Part shown: positions 43,195-53,399 of the stretch, in pieces
Layout: each line of letters opens with the position of its first letter
Position numbering within the stretch: the stretch's first letter is position 1
NCBI GenBank assembly: GCA_030323885.1
Contig: CM059199.1
Span: 35,286,590 to 35,350,589 of the forward strand
Direction of reading: 5' to 3'
DNA: 64,000 nucleotides
DNA from: Branchipolynoe longqiensis
Lineage: Eukaryota; Annelida; Polychaeta; Phyllodocida; Polynoidae
Notes under the pieces: generated by a model
Database searches by the model: none
What the model was told of the DNA's origin: nothing
The model's input: only the letters and a program-made list of their open reading frames with translations
Position numbers and translations under genes: made by a program

Positions 43195-44080
43195 ACGACG
43201 TCACAGTACAAGCAGAGAGCGTGTATATAAACAGATGAGAGGGACAACTCCCATACTAGAGCATGTAACATCTGCCGACTGTGGCGCTCCAAGTGGTGGT
43301 TGTTGAACAGCTTAAGCATATGGGCAAACCTCAAGGCATTTTCAATGGCAGTGAGCAATCTTCATCCAGAAAAAGTGAAATATCTCTAAAACTACACCAC
43401 CTAGAAACAAACTGATTGGAATACACATAGAAAACATGTTTATCAACAAGATTATATTAAATTGATATGGTTAGGGTTCTGGATTTCTATTAATTTGGAA
43501 TAAAACTGACGTTTTTCACTACGCGTACGGCAAACTCAAGGCATTGTCAATGGTCGTGTGCAATCTTCCTACAGAAAAAGTGAAATATCTCTAAAACTAC
43601 ACATCCTAGAAACAAACTGATTGGAATACACATAGAAAACATGTTTACCAACAAGATTATATTAAATTGATATGGTTAGGGTTCTGGATTTCTATTAATT
43701 TGGAATAAAACTGACGTTTTTCACTACGCGTACGGCAAACTCAAGGCATTGTCAATGGTCATGTGCAATCTTCCTCCAGAAAAAGTGAAATATCTCTAAA
43801 ACTACACCAAATAGAAACAAGCCGCTTAGTACACATATAGAAAACATGTTTACCAAAAGGATTATATTAAATCGATAAGGTTAGGCTTCTGCATTTCTAT
43901 TAATTTTGAATAAAAACAAATGTTTTGCACTACACGTATGGCAAACTCAAAGCTTGTTCAACACTAACCGCCAGGAACGCCACTGTAGCCTGTGTTACCG
44001 ATTTTCGCGGGAGTTGTCTCTCTCATCTGTTTATATACACGCTCTCTGGTACAAGTCGTGTTTCTTTAATGCTTTTTTTT
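43195..44080. mobile_element. Inverted-repeat unit flanking three satellite monomers
   Basis: The arm 43195-43345 ('agagcgtgtatataaacaga', 'gacaactccc', 'gttgttgaacagctt') is inverted at about 43945-44080. Between them are three ~205-bp monomers. The structure resembles non-autonomous elements with tandem-repeat cores. Confidence 0.7.
43322..43950 (+). repeat. Satellite monomer array, 3 units of ~205 bp
   Basis: Each unit holds 'caaggcattgtcaatgg', 'agaaaaagtgaaatatctct', 'catatagaaaacatgttta', 'ggttagggttctggatttct' and 'gaataaaactgacgttttt'. Confidence 0.92.
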
Positions 44081-44296
44081 TTAATAACCCAGATTTATGA
44101 AATGGAAATATAACTAAACCATGCAATCATAAAATACTTTAAATCCTATTTCTCTGTACGTAGTTATATCGGTTATTTGAAAAAAAAGAGTAAAAGTTTA
44201 GGATTAAGCCACCATTTTTTCCACCCCAAGCGTGTTCGTTTATGCCACATGGCCTACGCATGCGACAAAAAGTTGCTACCCTACCCCTGGCCCATC

Positions 44297-44361
44297 ATCA
44301 TGCTGTCGGTCGCGATGCGACAAAGACTGCTTTCATTACTTGACTGCCGCTCTCCATTTAC
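44297..44361 (-). mobile_element. 65-bp LINE 3'-end fragment
   Basis: Matches 48223-48287, the 3' end of the LINE at 48223-49560 ('ctgtcggtcgcgatgcgaca', 'cttgactgccgctctccatt'). It is an extreme 5' truncation. Confidence 0.8.
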
Positions 44362-44715
44362 ATTTCATGAAAGCTGCCTGCAAAAGTGCTGAAGTGCTGC
44401 TGGCTTTTGCAAGTTACCAGCATCACTCTCTCGGGGAGCAATAGAGGTTCCACACCGGCAAGAACATGTCCAGACAGGCGCAAAACTATTTGTCCCCTGC
44501 AGTGGCTGGCCGGGGGATGTTGGGAGTTCCATACATCAACCGCCCTTAATGCTGCCACAGTGACAATGGGTTTTCTGTTTAGGGTTTGCTCCCTTAGCCT
44601 TCAGTTCTGTCAAGAACCTGTACCACAAGGCAATGGTTTACAACTCTGCAGGGCAGGGGCGTCAAACTCCCTGAGGTATTGCTATATCTGCAATACCTGC
44701 ATACCACATGCATAC

Positions 44716-45052
44716 AGGATGGCCGAATGAGTTAGAGCGTCCGCCTCCCGTGCCGGCAGATCGCGGGGTCGTGGGTTCGAGCCCCGGTCGAGCCAAACCA
44801 ATGACTTCAAAACTGATACTTGCCGCTTCCCAGCCAGGCGCTCAGCACTATTAGGATAGGGCAAGGACCGGCGCGCCCAGTGTCAGGACAATGCGACGGA
44901 GTGGGACACCAGGCCACGGCGCCGGCGGCCCGGCTTCCCAGCGGGACAGCACCACAAAGCCGCCACGAGTGCGCACTGTCACAAGTCGGCACCCATCCTG
45001 ATATGACCCCAGATGTTGCCAGGACGCAAAACAACAACAAACAAACAAACAA
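44716..45052 (+). mobile_element. SINE, type-A head, strongly T-to-C shifted
   Basis: A full-length SINE with 10-bp target duplication 'acatgcatac' (44706-44715, 45053-45062) and tail (CAAA)n. Against the other copies in this window it shows about 33 T-to-C changes on its sense strand but only about five other transitions. Examples are 'caccacaaagccgcc' for 'cactataaagtcgcc', and 'gttgccaggacgcaaaac' for 'gttgctaggacgtaaaac'. The first ~25 bp of the head and the tail are unchanged. Counts are by eye. Confidence 0.9.
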
Positions 45053-45289
45053 ACATGCATACCTAGACACTCAAGAACCCTGGCCCGGGGGCCCCAAAAC
45101 GTTGCTACCCTACCCCTGGGCCGGTGGCCCCAAAACAGTCTTGTTCCGCCTTGCAAAGTTTCTCTTCAAATAAGGCCCTGTCTATCACACATAACAACCG
45201 AACATATATCAAATTTTAAATGAATGGCATACATTCTAAGACAGACGTGTCTTCAAAATCACTTCTTCATCAAACCGATCAACAATAAG

Positions 45290-45862
45290 CCGTGTTCACA
45301 CGGGCAATGTAAATCGATTCATAGAAAGCGACTTGCCTAGTTCGACGCACATTTCGCGTGTGAACGAGCGTCTGAGTCGAATTAGGGCTGAATCGATTTC
45401 TGTGATGCGCATCCTGTAAACCACCTATCGAGGTAGTTTACGTGAGTCGATTTCTGTTAATCGATTTATTTTGCCTGTGTGAACGCAACCGACTTACTTG
45501 ATGCGGATTAAGGACGTCACACTATATAATATAATTTGGTCTATGAAACCACTAACTGTGCACAGATATTTTTGTCATAATTTATTTTTAGGGTTTCACT
45601 GCCCAGCAGAAGTTTTGACCATTGCCAACCAATACGATTCAGTCCATACATATCTAGGTCGAACCCACACTCTCTAGTGCCGACGTCGAAGAACCCAAAC
45701 TGGCGCTGGTTAGTCTGGACTTGCTCATGTGCAGATATCCACTTCCGCCTTAAACCGACTCAAAGCACTGCCCGTGTGAACGCGAAACACTTTCAAACTA
45801 AATCGATTCATATGATTTGCCTTGTCTAAATCGCTTCACATTTTGCCCGTGTGAACACGGCT
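45290..45862. mobile_element. MITE 'AGCCGTGTTYACACGG', copy 5
   Basis: TIR 'agccgtgttcacacgggc', ATA on both sides (45287-45289, 45863-45865). It has the common core at about 45530-45750. Confidence 0.9.
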
Positions 45863-46139
45863 ATAGACTACATCACGGTTCCATTGTGGGATGCATCAAA
45901 GCAAAACAACCCCCCCAGAAGCACATGGCACATGCTAATGCAATGGGTGCAGCTATGAAATGTCCTAGTTTCAGCTCTTGTTTGAAACATAGAATACCAA
46001 CTAAAAAAATATATATAATAAATTAAGATATTATTCTTTTATCCAGCATTGCATTTACATCAATATAATCAGCACATCTTATGCCATGTGCATTTAGATT
46101 TAGAAAGATCTAGGCACTCAGACTTTTGTTAGAGCCATA

Positions 46140-46365
46140 GCTAGTGTACTCAATGCATTGTCAATGGCAGTGAGCAATCTCCATACAGAAAAAGTAAAAT
46201 ATTGATAAAACTACACCACCTAGAGACAAACCGCTTGGAACACATATAGAAAACATTTTTAATAAAAAGATTATATTAAATTGATAAGGTTAGGGTTTTG
46301 GATTTCTATTAGCTTTGAATAAAACTGACGTTTTTCACTGCGTGCATTGGCAAACTCAATGGCCG
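46140..46365 (+). repeat. Single satellite monomer
   Basis: One ~205-bp unit with the standard landmarks ('gcattgtcaatggcagtgag', 'ggttagggttttggatttct'). Confidence 0.85.
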
Positions 46366-46800
46366 TATGCCTTTGCTTTGCTCCCAACGCCGTTTTCAGC
46401 ACATGCGCAGTCGGAACCGTGATGTAGTCTAATAGACTAGAGGTGTTGGCTCATCAAAGCGTCCAGCTGTACAAAGGAGAAGGGTCCACAGTGAGGAAAG
46501 GAGGAAAAACGGGTGACCACTGTCCCATTAGCTGCTTTCATAGTCACGTGACATTTGCATTCTCCCCAGCTTTCAGTGATAGCCACATAAAACGTAGGGA
46601 AAAAGTATACACCCAACATGTTTTGCTAAAAAGAGTAACTTAGCCTATTATAATAAATACAAAATTGCTATGCAATATGAAATAAGTCATATGTGTTCTA
46701 ATAATAAACGTTTTTACTTGAATAGCTTCATAATTACTAGTATGGGAGAGTCATTGCAGTGGCATTACTTAATATCACTAATGTAAACAAACCCTGAGGC
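46366..46800. other. No recognised feature
   Basis: AT-rich with no supported gene. Confidence 0.35.
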
Positions 46801-46827
46801 CATCATACGGTAATAATTGATTATATG

Positions 46828-47190
46828 CACAAACCGACTTTACCCGACTTGACTTTACCTGATCCGACTTTACCCAACTCGACTTTACCCGACCCGACTT
46901 AACCCGACCAGACTTAACCCGATCCGACTTTACCCGACCTGACTTTACCCAACTTGACTTTACCTGATCCGACTTTACCCAACTTGACTTTACCCGACCT
47001 GACTTAACCCGACCTGACTTTACCCGACCCGACTTTACCCAACTTGACATTACCTGACCTGACTTTACCCAGCCTGACTTTGCCCAACTTCACTTTACCA
47101 GACTTCACTTTACCCGACCTGACTTTATCCAACCTGACTTTACCTGGGTCCTGACCCGACTTTAACCGAGCTGACTTTGCCCGACTTGAC
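46828..47190. repeat. 15-bp minisatellite
   Basis: Units of 'cgactttacccgacc' type with variants ('gacttgactttacctgatc'), about 24 units. The repeat stays open antisense (VKSGR/VKSDQ repeats), which I regard as an artefact of the 15-bp period. Confidence 0.95.
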
Positions 47191-47199
47191 AATGATCCA

Positions 47200-47455
47200 C
47201 ATATTAAGCATTTGTTTCTGCATAGAAAGCAATACATACTGAGTCAATTTGACAGAACCTGTTACTGCAGAAGTCTATGGGGTCAGAGTTTTGGCAAGCC
47301 TGCCAAAACTAATTTTCCATGTTTGCACTCAAAATATCTCAAATGTTTACCATTTAAAATAAAAGTAACTTTGAACTAATGTAAAGTAGATATAGTGATC
47401 AATCTAATATATTTATCTCAGAAATAATACCGAAATTCAAAACCATGGGACTATG
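47200..47455 (+). mobile_element. TTAA-ended MITE, copy H, cut by the next element
   Basis: Starts at 'aagcatttgtttctgcatag' and runs to 'ccatgggactatg', where the TIR element at 47456 begins. Confidence 0.7.
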
Positions 47456-47921
47456 CCTGTGTTGCGGTTTCCGAGGCACACCACTTTGCCAGGGACACAT
47501 CCATTCAAATGCATTGTCAACGGCCGTGAGCAAATCTTCATACAGAAAAAGTCAAATATCTCTCAAATTACACCACCTAGAAACAAATCGCCTGGTACAC
47601 ATATAGAAAACATCGTTACCATAAAGATTATATTAAATTTATACGGTTAGGGTTGTTGATTTCTATTAATTTTGAATAAAACTAATGTTTTGCACTGGGC
47701 GTACCATCAAACTCAAGGCATTGTGAATGGTCGTGAGCAATCTTCATACAGAAAATACAGAAAAGGTGAAATATCTCTAAAACGACACCACCTAGAAACA
47801 TGTTTACCAAAAACATTATATTAAATTTATAAGGTTAGTGACGATGCTGTTCAATGTTGACACATGCGCAGAAGCGATGTGTCCCTGGCAAACTGGTGTG
47901 CCGCAGAAACTGCAACACCGG
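47456..47921. mobile_element. TIR element 'CCRGTGTNGCNGTTTC', copy 2, with satellite core
   Basis: 'cctgtgttgcggtttccgag' and the inverse of 'ccggtgttgcagtttctgcg'. It carries about 1.7 satellite monomers (47510-47850). Confidence 0.82.
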
Positions 47922-48222
47922 GTAAAGTCAAGTTGGCTACGCGGAACGGACATGGCCCGTACGGCCACGCCCCGTACGGCCACCTTCCACTTGTGGGCGA
48001 TAATAGAGTTGTTAGAGACACAACTAAGTAAAATTGCTCCTTGCTATGACCTATAACTGAAACAAATAGTAAACCATAGCATAAAATATTAGGAATTGGA
48101 TTTTAATTGGATTTATATGGAAGCAACTCATATTAAAGCCAAGAAATTGAAAGAAAACATGATTTATTTCGTTTCACTACGTTTTCACATCACGACTCTC
48201 CGGGATTCGCCGCCTCGAACCC

Positions 48223-49560
48223 ATGATCATGCTGTCGGTCGCGATGCGACAAAGACTGCTTTCATTACTTGACTGCCGCTCTCCATTTAGCTCTCTGCTG
48301 TGAGAGTTGCGTCCATGAGTCGGTCTTAATATCTCTGAGCTTCAGGTTTCTCTTGATGGTATCCTTGAACCGGAGACGAGGGTGCCCTCTCTTTCTGTAG
48401 CCAGAAGACAGTTGAGAATAGAGGATCTGCTTTGGTAGCCTGTCTGATGACATCCTCATGAGGTGTCCAGTCCACCGGAGATTCTTTTTGATCAGAAGAT
48501 CTTCCATAGAGGGCAGCCCCGTTCGTTCGAGTATTTCCTTATTTGTCACTTTGTCCTTCCAGGTTAGCCTCATGATTGAACGCAGATGTCGCATCATGAA
48601 GGCATGCAGCTTTTTCACCTGTCGTCTATACACTGTCCAGGCCTCGGCTCCGTCTAGTAGGGTGGAACGCATGATTGCACGGTAGATCTTACCTTTGACC
48701 CGAATGGACACATGGTGGTTGTTCCAGAGTCTCTGGCATAGTCGGCCGAAAGATGGGCTAGCCTTGGCCATCCTCCTCTGTATTTCAGCATCAATGCGTC
48801 CATCACTTGATATATTGCTTCCGAGATAGGTGAATTCCGGAACAGAGTTCAGCTTGTTTAAGTCAACCATGATCTCCTCCTCTCGGGTTCTTGTAGAGTT
48901 GGGTTGGTACAGCACCTCCATCTTCTTGATGTTAATCTTCAGGCCAAACTTCTTTGATGCATCGGAGACTATTTTCTAGATCTCTTCAGCAGAGTGGGCA
49001 ACCAGTGCACTGTCATCTGCGAATAGTAGCTCTCTCACCAGTATCTGAGTAGTCTTGGTCTTCGCTCTGAAGTGTGCGACATTGAATAGGTCAGCGCTCT
49101 GTCTGGACTGTATACATATGCCATCCTCCATGTCTCGGAAAGCCTCATCGAGCATTGCTGATAGGAAGGTGGAGAAGAGCGTGGGGGCCAGTACACAACC
49201 TTGCTTGACCCCATTTGTAACCCCAAACGATTCCGAGACTTCCCCCCCAGCACTAACTTTCGCCATCATTCCTGTATATAGAGCCTCGATCATAGTTGTG
49301 AACTTCTCTGGGCATCCATACTTCCTCAGTAGCTGCCATAGCCCGGTCCTCCCGACTGTATCAAATGCCTTAGTGAAATCGACAAATACCATGTACAGTG
49401 GTCGGTCCTGCTCAATGCACTTTTCTTGTAGCTGTCGGAGACAAAATATCATATCCACGGTGCTCCGGTTACCTCTGAAGCCACCCATGAAAGCAGCTAA
49501 TATTGAGCATACCCTTGCAGGAATAGTTTCCCATTCTTTAATTCCTGATATTGTGTGATT
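48223..49560 (-). pseudogene. 5'-truncated LINE, reverse transcriptase with one TAG stop
   Basis: Minus-strand reading holds RT motifs GFRGNRSTVDMIFCLRQLQE, YMVFVDFTKAFDTVGR, GVKQGCVLAPTLFS and the catalytic LLFADDSAL. A TAG at about 48976 then interrupts an otherwise single frame, which resumes with EFTYLGSNISSDGRIDAEIQ, LDGAEAWTVYRR, MRHLRSIMRLTWKDKVTNKE and KRGHPRLRFKDTIKR. The stop fits a CAG-to-TAG change. The endonuclease domain and N-terminal RT are missing. The arrangement is that of a non-LTR element; I do not assign the clade. The 3' UTR is about 40 bp and is repeated at 44297-44361. Confidence 0.88.
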
Positions 49561-49564
49561 TAAA

Positions 49565-49760
49565 CAGAAGTCGATTATGCGGGCCGCCATTTGCAATAAA
49601 AAAGAACAGCTCTGATTGGCTGACACTGAGAGCTGTTCTCAGCCAATCAGAGCTCTTCTTTTCGATTGCAAAAGCTGGCCCTCATGGAGGCAACCATTTG
49701 CAATAAAAAAGAAGAGCTCTGATTGGCTGACACTGAGTTTTCACGAAAACGAGAAGAGGA
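49565..49760. repeat. Direct and inverted 'gctctgattggct' repeats
   Basis: 'catttgcaataaaaaagaa' with 'agctctgattggctgacact' occurs twice in direct orientation (about 49588 and 49698), with an inverted copy between (49640-49672). It could fold as a hairpin and contains CCAAT-like boxes. Origin unknown. Confidence 0.75.
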
Positions 49761-49839
49761 AAATCCATTTCCTACAAGTTCATATAGACTCAGACAAGTT
49801 CAAACGTGGCTGGTTGTCCCTTTCCTTTCAGTGCTGAAT

Positions 49840-50390
49840 ATACTTACGGTATAATGGAGGGAACTGAGGCAACCGGTACTGGTGGTGGCGCCCCCTAACG
49901 GATGCTTAGCGCACCAGCCGTCGACAGACATAACTTATGCCGCCACCTAGTGGGTACAGCCCGTACCAACTCACAGCTCGTGATGTTACTTTAGGGTAAC
50001 CGTATTCGCAGAATCAACACAAATGCAAATTTGTAAATAATATATACATATATACAACACCAAAACCGATTTACCATATCCTGGACAACTTGAAATGTCT
50101 TTCAACACATGTTCATGTTAATATATACATATATATATATGTCCGTGTCTTCAAGGGCGTAACCAGAATTTAAAAAAATGTAAGAACAAAAATGCGCACA
50201 ATTGCTTACAGGAAATGAAGAAAATTGCAAGCATAACATTTGTTTTAAGTACACAATTATCATAAAAGATTTAGTATGGATAAAATATTACGCGGAAAGA
50301 AACTGTTCACACTTTCTTACAAGTTACAGTTTGTCAATGTCGCTGTGCCCCTGGTGTATGTGTGTGTGTAGGCTTATATATGTAGACTAT
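49840..50390. other. No recognised feature
   Basis: AT-rich with short 'tatacatatat' runs; no supported gene. Confidence 0.35.
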
Positions 50391-50394
50391 CTAG

Positions 50395-50555
50395 GCTACA
50401 TTATATACACATATATATACATATATAAATATATAAATATATACATATATACATATATATACATACATATATACATATACATATATACACATATACACCT
50501 ATATACGTATATACATATATATCTATAGTATTTACATATATATATATATGAAAAG
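50395..50555. repeat. (ATAC/AT)n microsatellite
   Basis: Long imperfect 'tatatacatatat' tract. The Tyr/Ile-rich ORFs over it are artefacts. Confidence 0.95.
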
Positions 50556-50790
50556 TTCAGGCACAAATCTCCGTAAACGACAATCCACAAATTTACCTAA
50601 AATTTAAAAGATCTAGCTGAATGTAATTTTACTTCTCACTAATTTCACTTTGGTTGTGAAGATATGGTTATGGAGCAATAGACAAGACAATAGGAATGTA
50701 ACAAAATAACCTTTTGATGGTTTGACTCGAATGTTTATCTCAATATTCAAATTGGCGTTTATGGGTTTTGTACTTGACCTCTTCTTACAT
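50550..50790 (+). repeat. Dispersed repeat shared with 33575-33830
   Basis: Same landmark order as the 33.6-kb copy ('cgacaatccacaaattta', 'atggttatggagcaat', 'gaatgtttatctcaat'). Confidence 0.7.
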
Positions 50791-51144
50791 ATACATTTCA
50801 TTTTGAAAACCAACAGCTAAACCTAACATGAAAAACAATAATATATAAAGGACTGGTTCAACGCCGGATTGAACCGGAAGTCATATAAATACCTGTATGT
50901 GAACATATGTGGCATAACTGACACTGGTCAAGAACCTGTGACGGTAAGTAATAGTTGTGGGGCCACAAGTCGTTATGAGTGTATGCAGTATATAGATCAC
51001 ACCGTGTAATTTATCAGATCAGCAATGAGCAGCGCAATGGTGTTTCTTTAATACCCACATAATATTATATATATGTATAATTATGTATATATAGTTGAGT
51101 GAATTGCAATACTGCATTCCGTTAGACAGCTGATGCTGTATTAA

Positions 51145-52359
51145 TCATACATAAGTCTGTACTCCCTGTTCGGGCGTCACTTGCTGACCATTAAGATGTA
51201 CATGTTTTGGGGTCACTGGTTCCCGTGCGTCACGCTTCTCAGACAAGAGCCGCGTCTGGTTCTCATCGACATGTGTATGCGTATGGCTACTGCGCTTTAA
51301 GTCCGCACAGAAGATCGCGACGAACGTGTCCCTGAACGCCTTGCTGCAGGCGCAGTAGATAACAAAATTCACCGCTGAGTTGAAGGTGAGCAGCGTGTCG
51401 CTGATCTCCCGCAGGCCCCGCTGCAAGTAGTTGCCGTCCACGTAGCCGAAGCCGAGCACGGTCGACATGATTGCATCCGGGAAGATGCAGACGATGAAGA
51501 CAATGATGACGCTGAGCAGCATCATGGTGATGCGATGCCGGGAGGTCATCTTCTTCCCCTTGATGCGTTGCTTGAACAGTTCGCAGATGATGCGCACGTT
51601 GAGGATGAGGAGGATCACCAGCGGGATGATGGAGCGGAGGAGGTTCTGAGCCCACAGGTAGAAGTTCATGAAGGGCTTGTTGCGCCCGATGTCTGTCAAG
51701 TCGATCATGTACTCAGTGGCGTTGGTGTCATTGTTGAAGATGACAACGCCCTGGTAGCGGAGCGCTGAAGGCACGGCGATCAGACCCATCAGGACGAACC
51801 AGAAGGCGCTCGCGATCCCCGCGTTTCGGATCGTACACCAGTCCTTAGCCCGTGTCGGATGACACACGCATACATAGCGCTCAAACGCAACGGACACCGT
51901 CAACCAAGCACTGACGCAGACAGCCGCATTGAGGATATAGTGGCTGAATGGATACATGTGACCCATCATGTTGTTTGCGGCTTTAGGCTGGATGACCATG
52001 AGCACCATGTTGACGAAGTACAGCACGTCGTTGAGCAGCTTGATGGTGTCGGCGACGGCGAGCCAGCGAAGGAAGACGTTCGTCGAGGTCTGCATCTTCC
52101 GGTGCCGCAGCACGATCAGCGTAAACACATTGCCCGCAATGCCGAAGGCGCATAGGATAGGGTAGCACACCATGCCGGTGACAAACTGCGCTGTCTTGTA
52201 GAAGTCGTGGTAGTCCTGCTTGTCGTCCTGCAGTGCCATGTCGGCGCGGGTCAGTCCCGGCAACGATGAGCCGTTCATCGCCTGACGCCAGAAGTCGCTG
52301 CCATTGCCGACAGGGGTCGCCACGAATGCCAACGCTGTGTCGTTCATACTGCCCGAGTC
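51145..52359 (-). CDS. Class A neuropeptide GPCR, FMRFamide/GPR139-like (400 aa)
   Basis: Seven hydrophobic segments are clear (about 56-79, 91-118, 136-158, 176-193, 235-257, 273-299, 315-333). TM1 has GN, TM2 LAVAD, TM3 ends ERY (156-158), TM6 has CIFP, TM7 NFVIY (327-331), patterns usual for FMRFamide-receptor and GPR139-type receptors. Extracellular N-glycosylation sites: N2, N15, N25, N206, N209. The tail has HTHTH and ends QTYV, a possible PDZ ligand. It would sit in the plasma membrane and signal through a G protein; the ligand is inferred. I start at ATG 52345-52347, not 52434, because the earlier codons read intron and SINE tail and an acceptor 'ttcttttgcag' ends at 52360. The stop is TGA (51147-51145). 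The exon keeps about 12 bp of 5' UTR. Odd: Trp6.48 is Ile, and neither TM3 position 3.25 nor loop 2 has Cys. Confidence 0.9.
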   Translation of the reverse strand, partial: DSGSMNDTALAFVATPVGNGSDFWRQAMNGSSLPGLTRADMALQDDKQDYHDFYKTAQFVTGMVCYPILCAFGIAGNVFTLIVLRHRKMQTSTNVFLRWLAVADTIKLLNDVLYFVNMVLMVIQPKAANNMMGHMYPFSHYILNAAVCVSAWLTVSVAFERYVCVCHPTRAKDWCTIRNAGIASAFWFVLMGLIAVPSALRYQGVVIFNNDTNATEYMIDLTDIGRNKPFMNFYLWAQNLLRSIIPLVILLILNVRIICELFKQRIKGKKMTSRHRITMMLLSVIIVFIVCIFPDAIMSTVLGFGYVDGNYLQRGLREISDTLLTFNSAVNFVIYCACSKAFRDTFVAIFCADLKRSSHTHTHVDENQTRLLSEKRDAREPVTPKHVHLNGQQVTPEQGVQTYV

Positions 52360-52372
52360 CTGCAAAAGAATA
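52360..52372 (-). other. 3' splice site upstream of the GPCR start
   Basis: Minus-strand 'tttattcttttgcag' with AG at 52361-52360, 12 bp before the ATG. It implies at least one untranslated upstream exon, not found in this window. Confidence 0.65.
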
Positions 52373-52399
52373 AATGGATGAATGAATGGATTGGTTAAT

Positions 52400-52744
52400 T
52401 GGATGGTTGTTGGAATTTTACGTCCTGCCATCATCTACGGTCATGTCATAATGGGTATTGACTTGTGACAGTGCACAGTCATGGCAACTTTATGGTGCTG
52501 CCCCACTTGGAGACCAGGCTTCCAGCACCATGACCTGATATCCCACTCAGTCACATTATCCTGACACTGAGTCAGCCACTCCTTGCACTACCCTAATAAT
52601 GCTCATCGCCTGGGTAGGAAGTGACACATACAAATTATTAAGTCATTAGTTTTACCTCGACCAGGACTCGAGGCTATGGATTCAAATTACACGATCTTCC
52701 AAACCGGAAGGTGTACGCTCAACTCATTCGGCCATCCCATCTGG
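52400..52744 (-). mobile_element. SINE in the GPCR intron, type-A head
   Basis: Full-length diverged copy. The tail ('aaaattccaacaaccatcc') ends about 40 bp before the GPCR 3' splice site, sense with the gene. Flanking 'gatgaatgaatg' on both sides may be its target duplication. Confidence 0.8.
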
Positions 52745-53205
52745 TGCATGAATGCATTGATGAATGAATGAATTAGACGGCATTGTAGATGATGAATTTC
52801 ACATTTTTATCTTTTTACATAAAAAGAGTTCAGGCGCAAAAAAACCCTGACATATGCCATTCATGCTGAATTGAAACCATGACTACTACCAGGTTTGAAC
52901 TGAAGCTGCCATAATTCCATGAATCAAATCTACTCTTTTCTCTTCCTTTTCCTTTTTTTCCTTATTATTTTTTGTAGAAACCAACACATCCCATATATAA
53001 TGAATGTATCAACTGATATGAAATTGATAGACTACTTATTTAAAGTCAACAACAAATGCTAGCAACTAAACTGGATTTGACCGTTTTTGCAGCTGAACTC
53101 TTCATTTATAATTCTGCCCTCTTCCCTCCTTCCACTTCCCATAACAGGAACCAAATGTAAGATAAACAGGCCCTCCCGTTCTCGGGAAGCTTTCTCCCAT
53201 CACCG
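52745..53205. other. No recognised feature
   Basis: AT-rich sequence, probably within the GPCR intron or its flank. Confidence 0.3.
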
Positions 53206-53207
53206 AC

Positions 53208-53398
53208 GGTTTCCTTGTTTCCCTTGACCACAAATATATGATTGTGAGCTTTCTAATTTAATGAGTGTCTATTGGCACATAATTGATTACATGTAAAAGC
53301 GATGGTTTGAACAAAAAACTAACATTTCTCGCCGTGAATATGGCCTATGCTGCCGACACGGCATAAAGCAACCACCAATCAATCAATCAATCAACCCA
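53208..53398 (+). mobile_element. LINE 3'-end copy (RNase H LINE family)
   Basis: 'cccttgaccacaaatatatg' through 'ccgacacggcataaagcaac' and the ATCA tail match the 3' UTR of the LINE at 55140-56340 in the opposite orientation. It is a 190-bp 5'-truncated copy. Confidence 0.88.
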
Positions 53399-53399
53399 T

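Noticed and set aside
43195..44080. CRISPR-like array of ~205-bp units
   Set aside because: Repeat length, eukaryotic setting and absence of variable spacers make it a satellite within a transposable element.
44707..44790. Functional tRNA gene
   Set aside because: It is the head of a SINE with body, tail and target duplication.
46778..47050. Antisense VKSGR-repeat ORF
   Set aside because: Product of the 15-bp minisatellite.
50202..50590. Tyr/Ile-rich ORFs on both strands
   Set aside because: They read through an ATAC/AT microsatellite.
51287..52168. ORFs on other frames over the GPCR
   Set aside because: Shadows of the receptor reading frame in GC-rich coding DNA.
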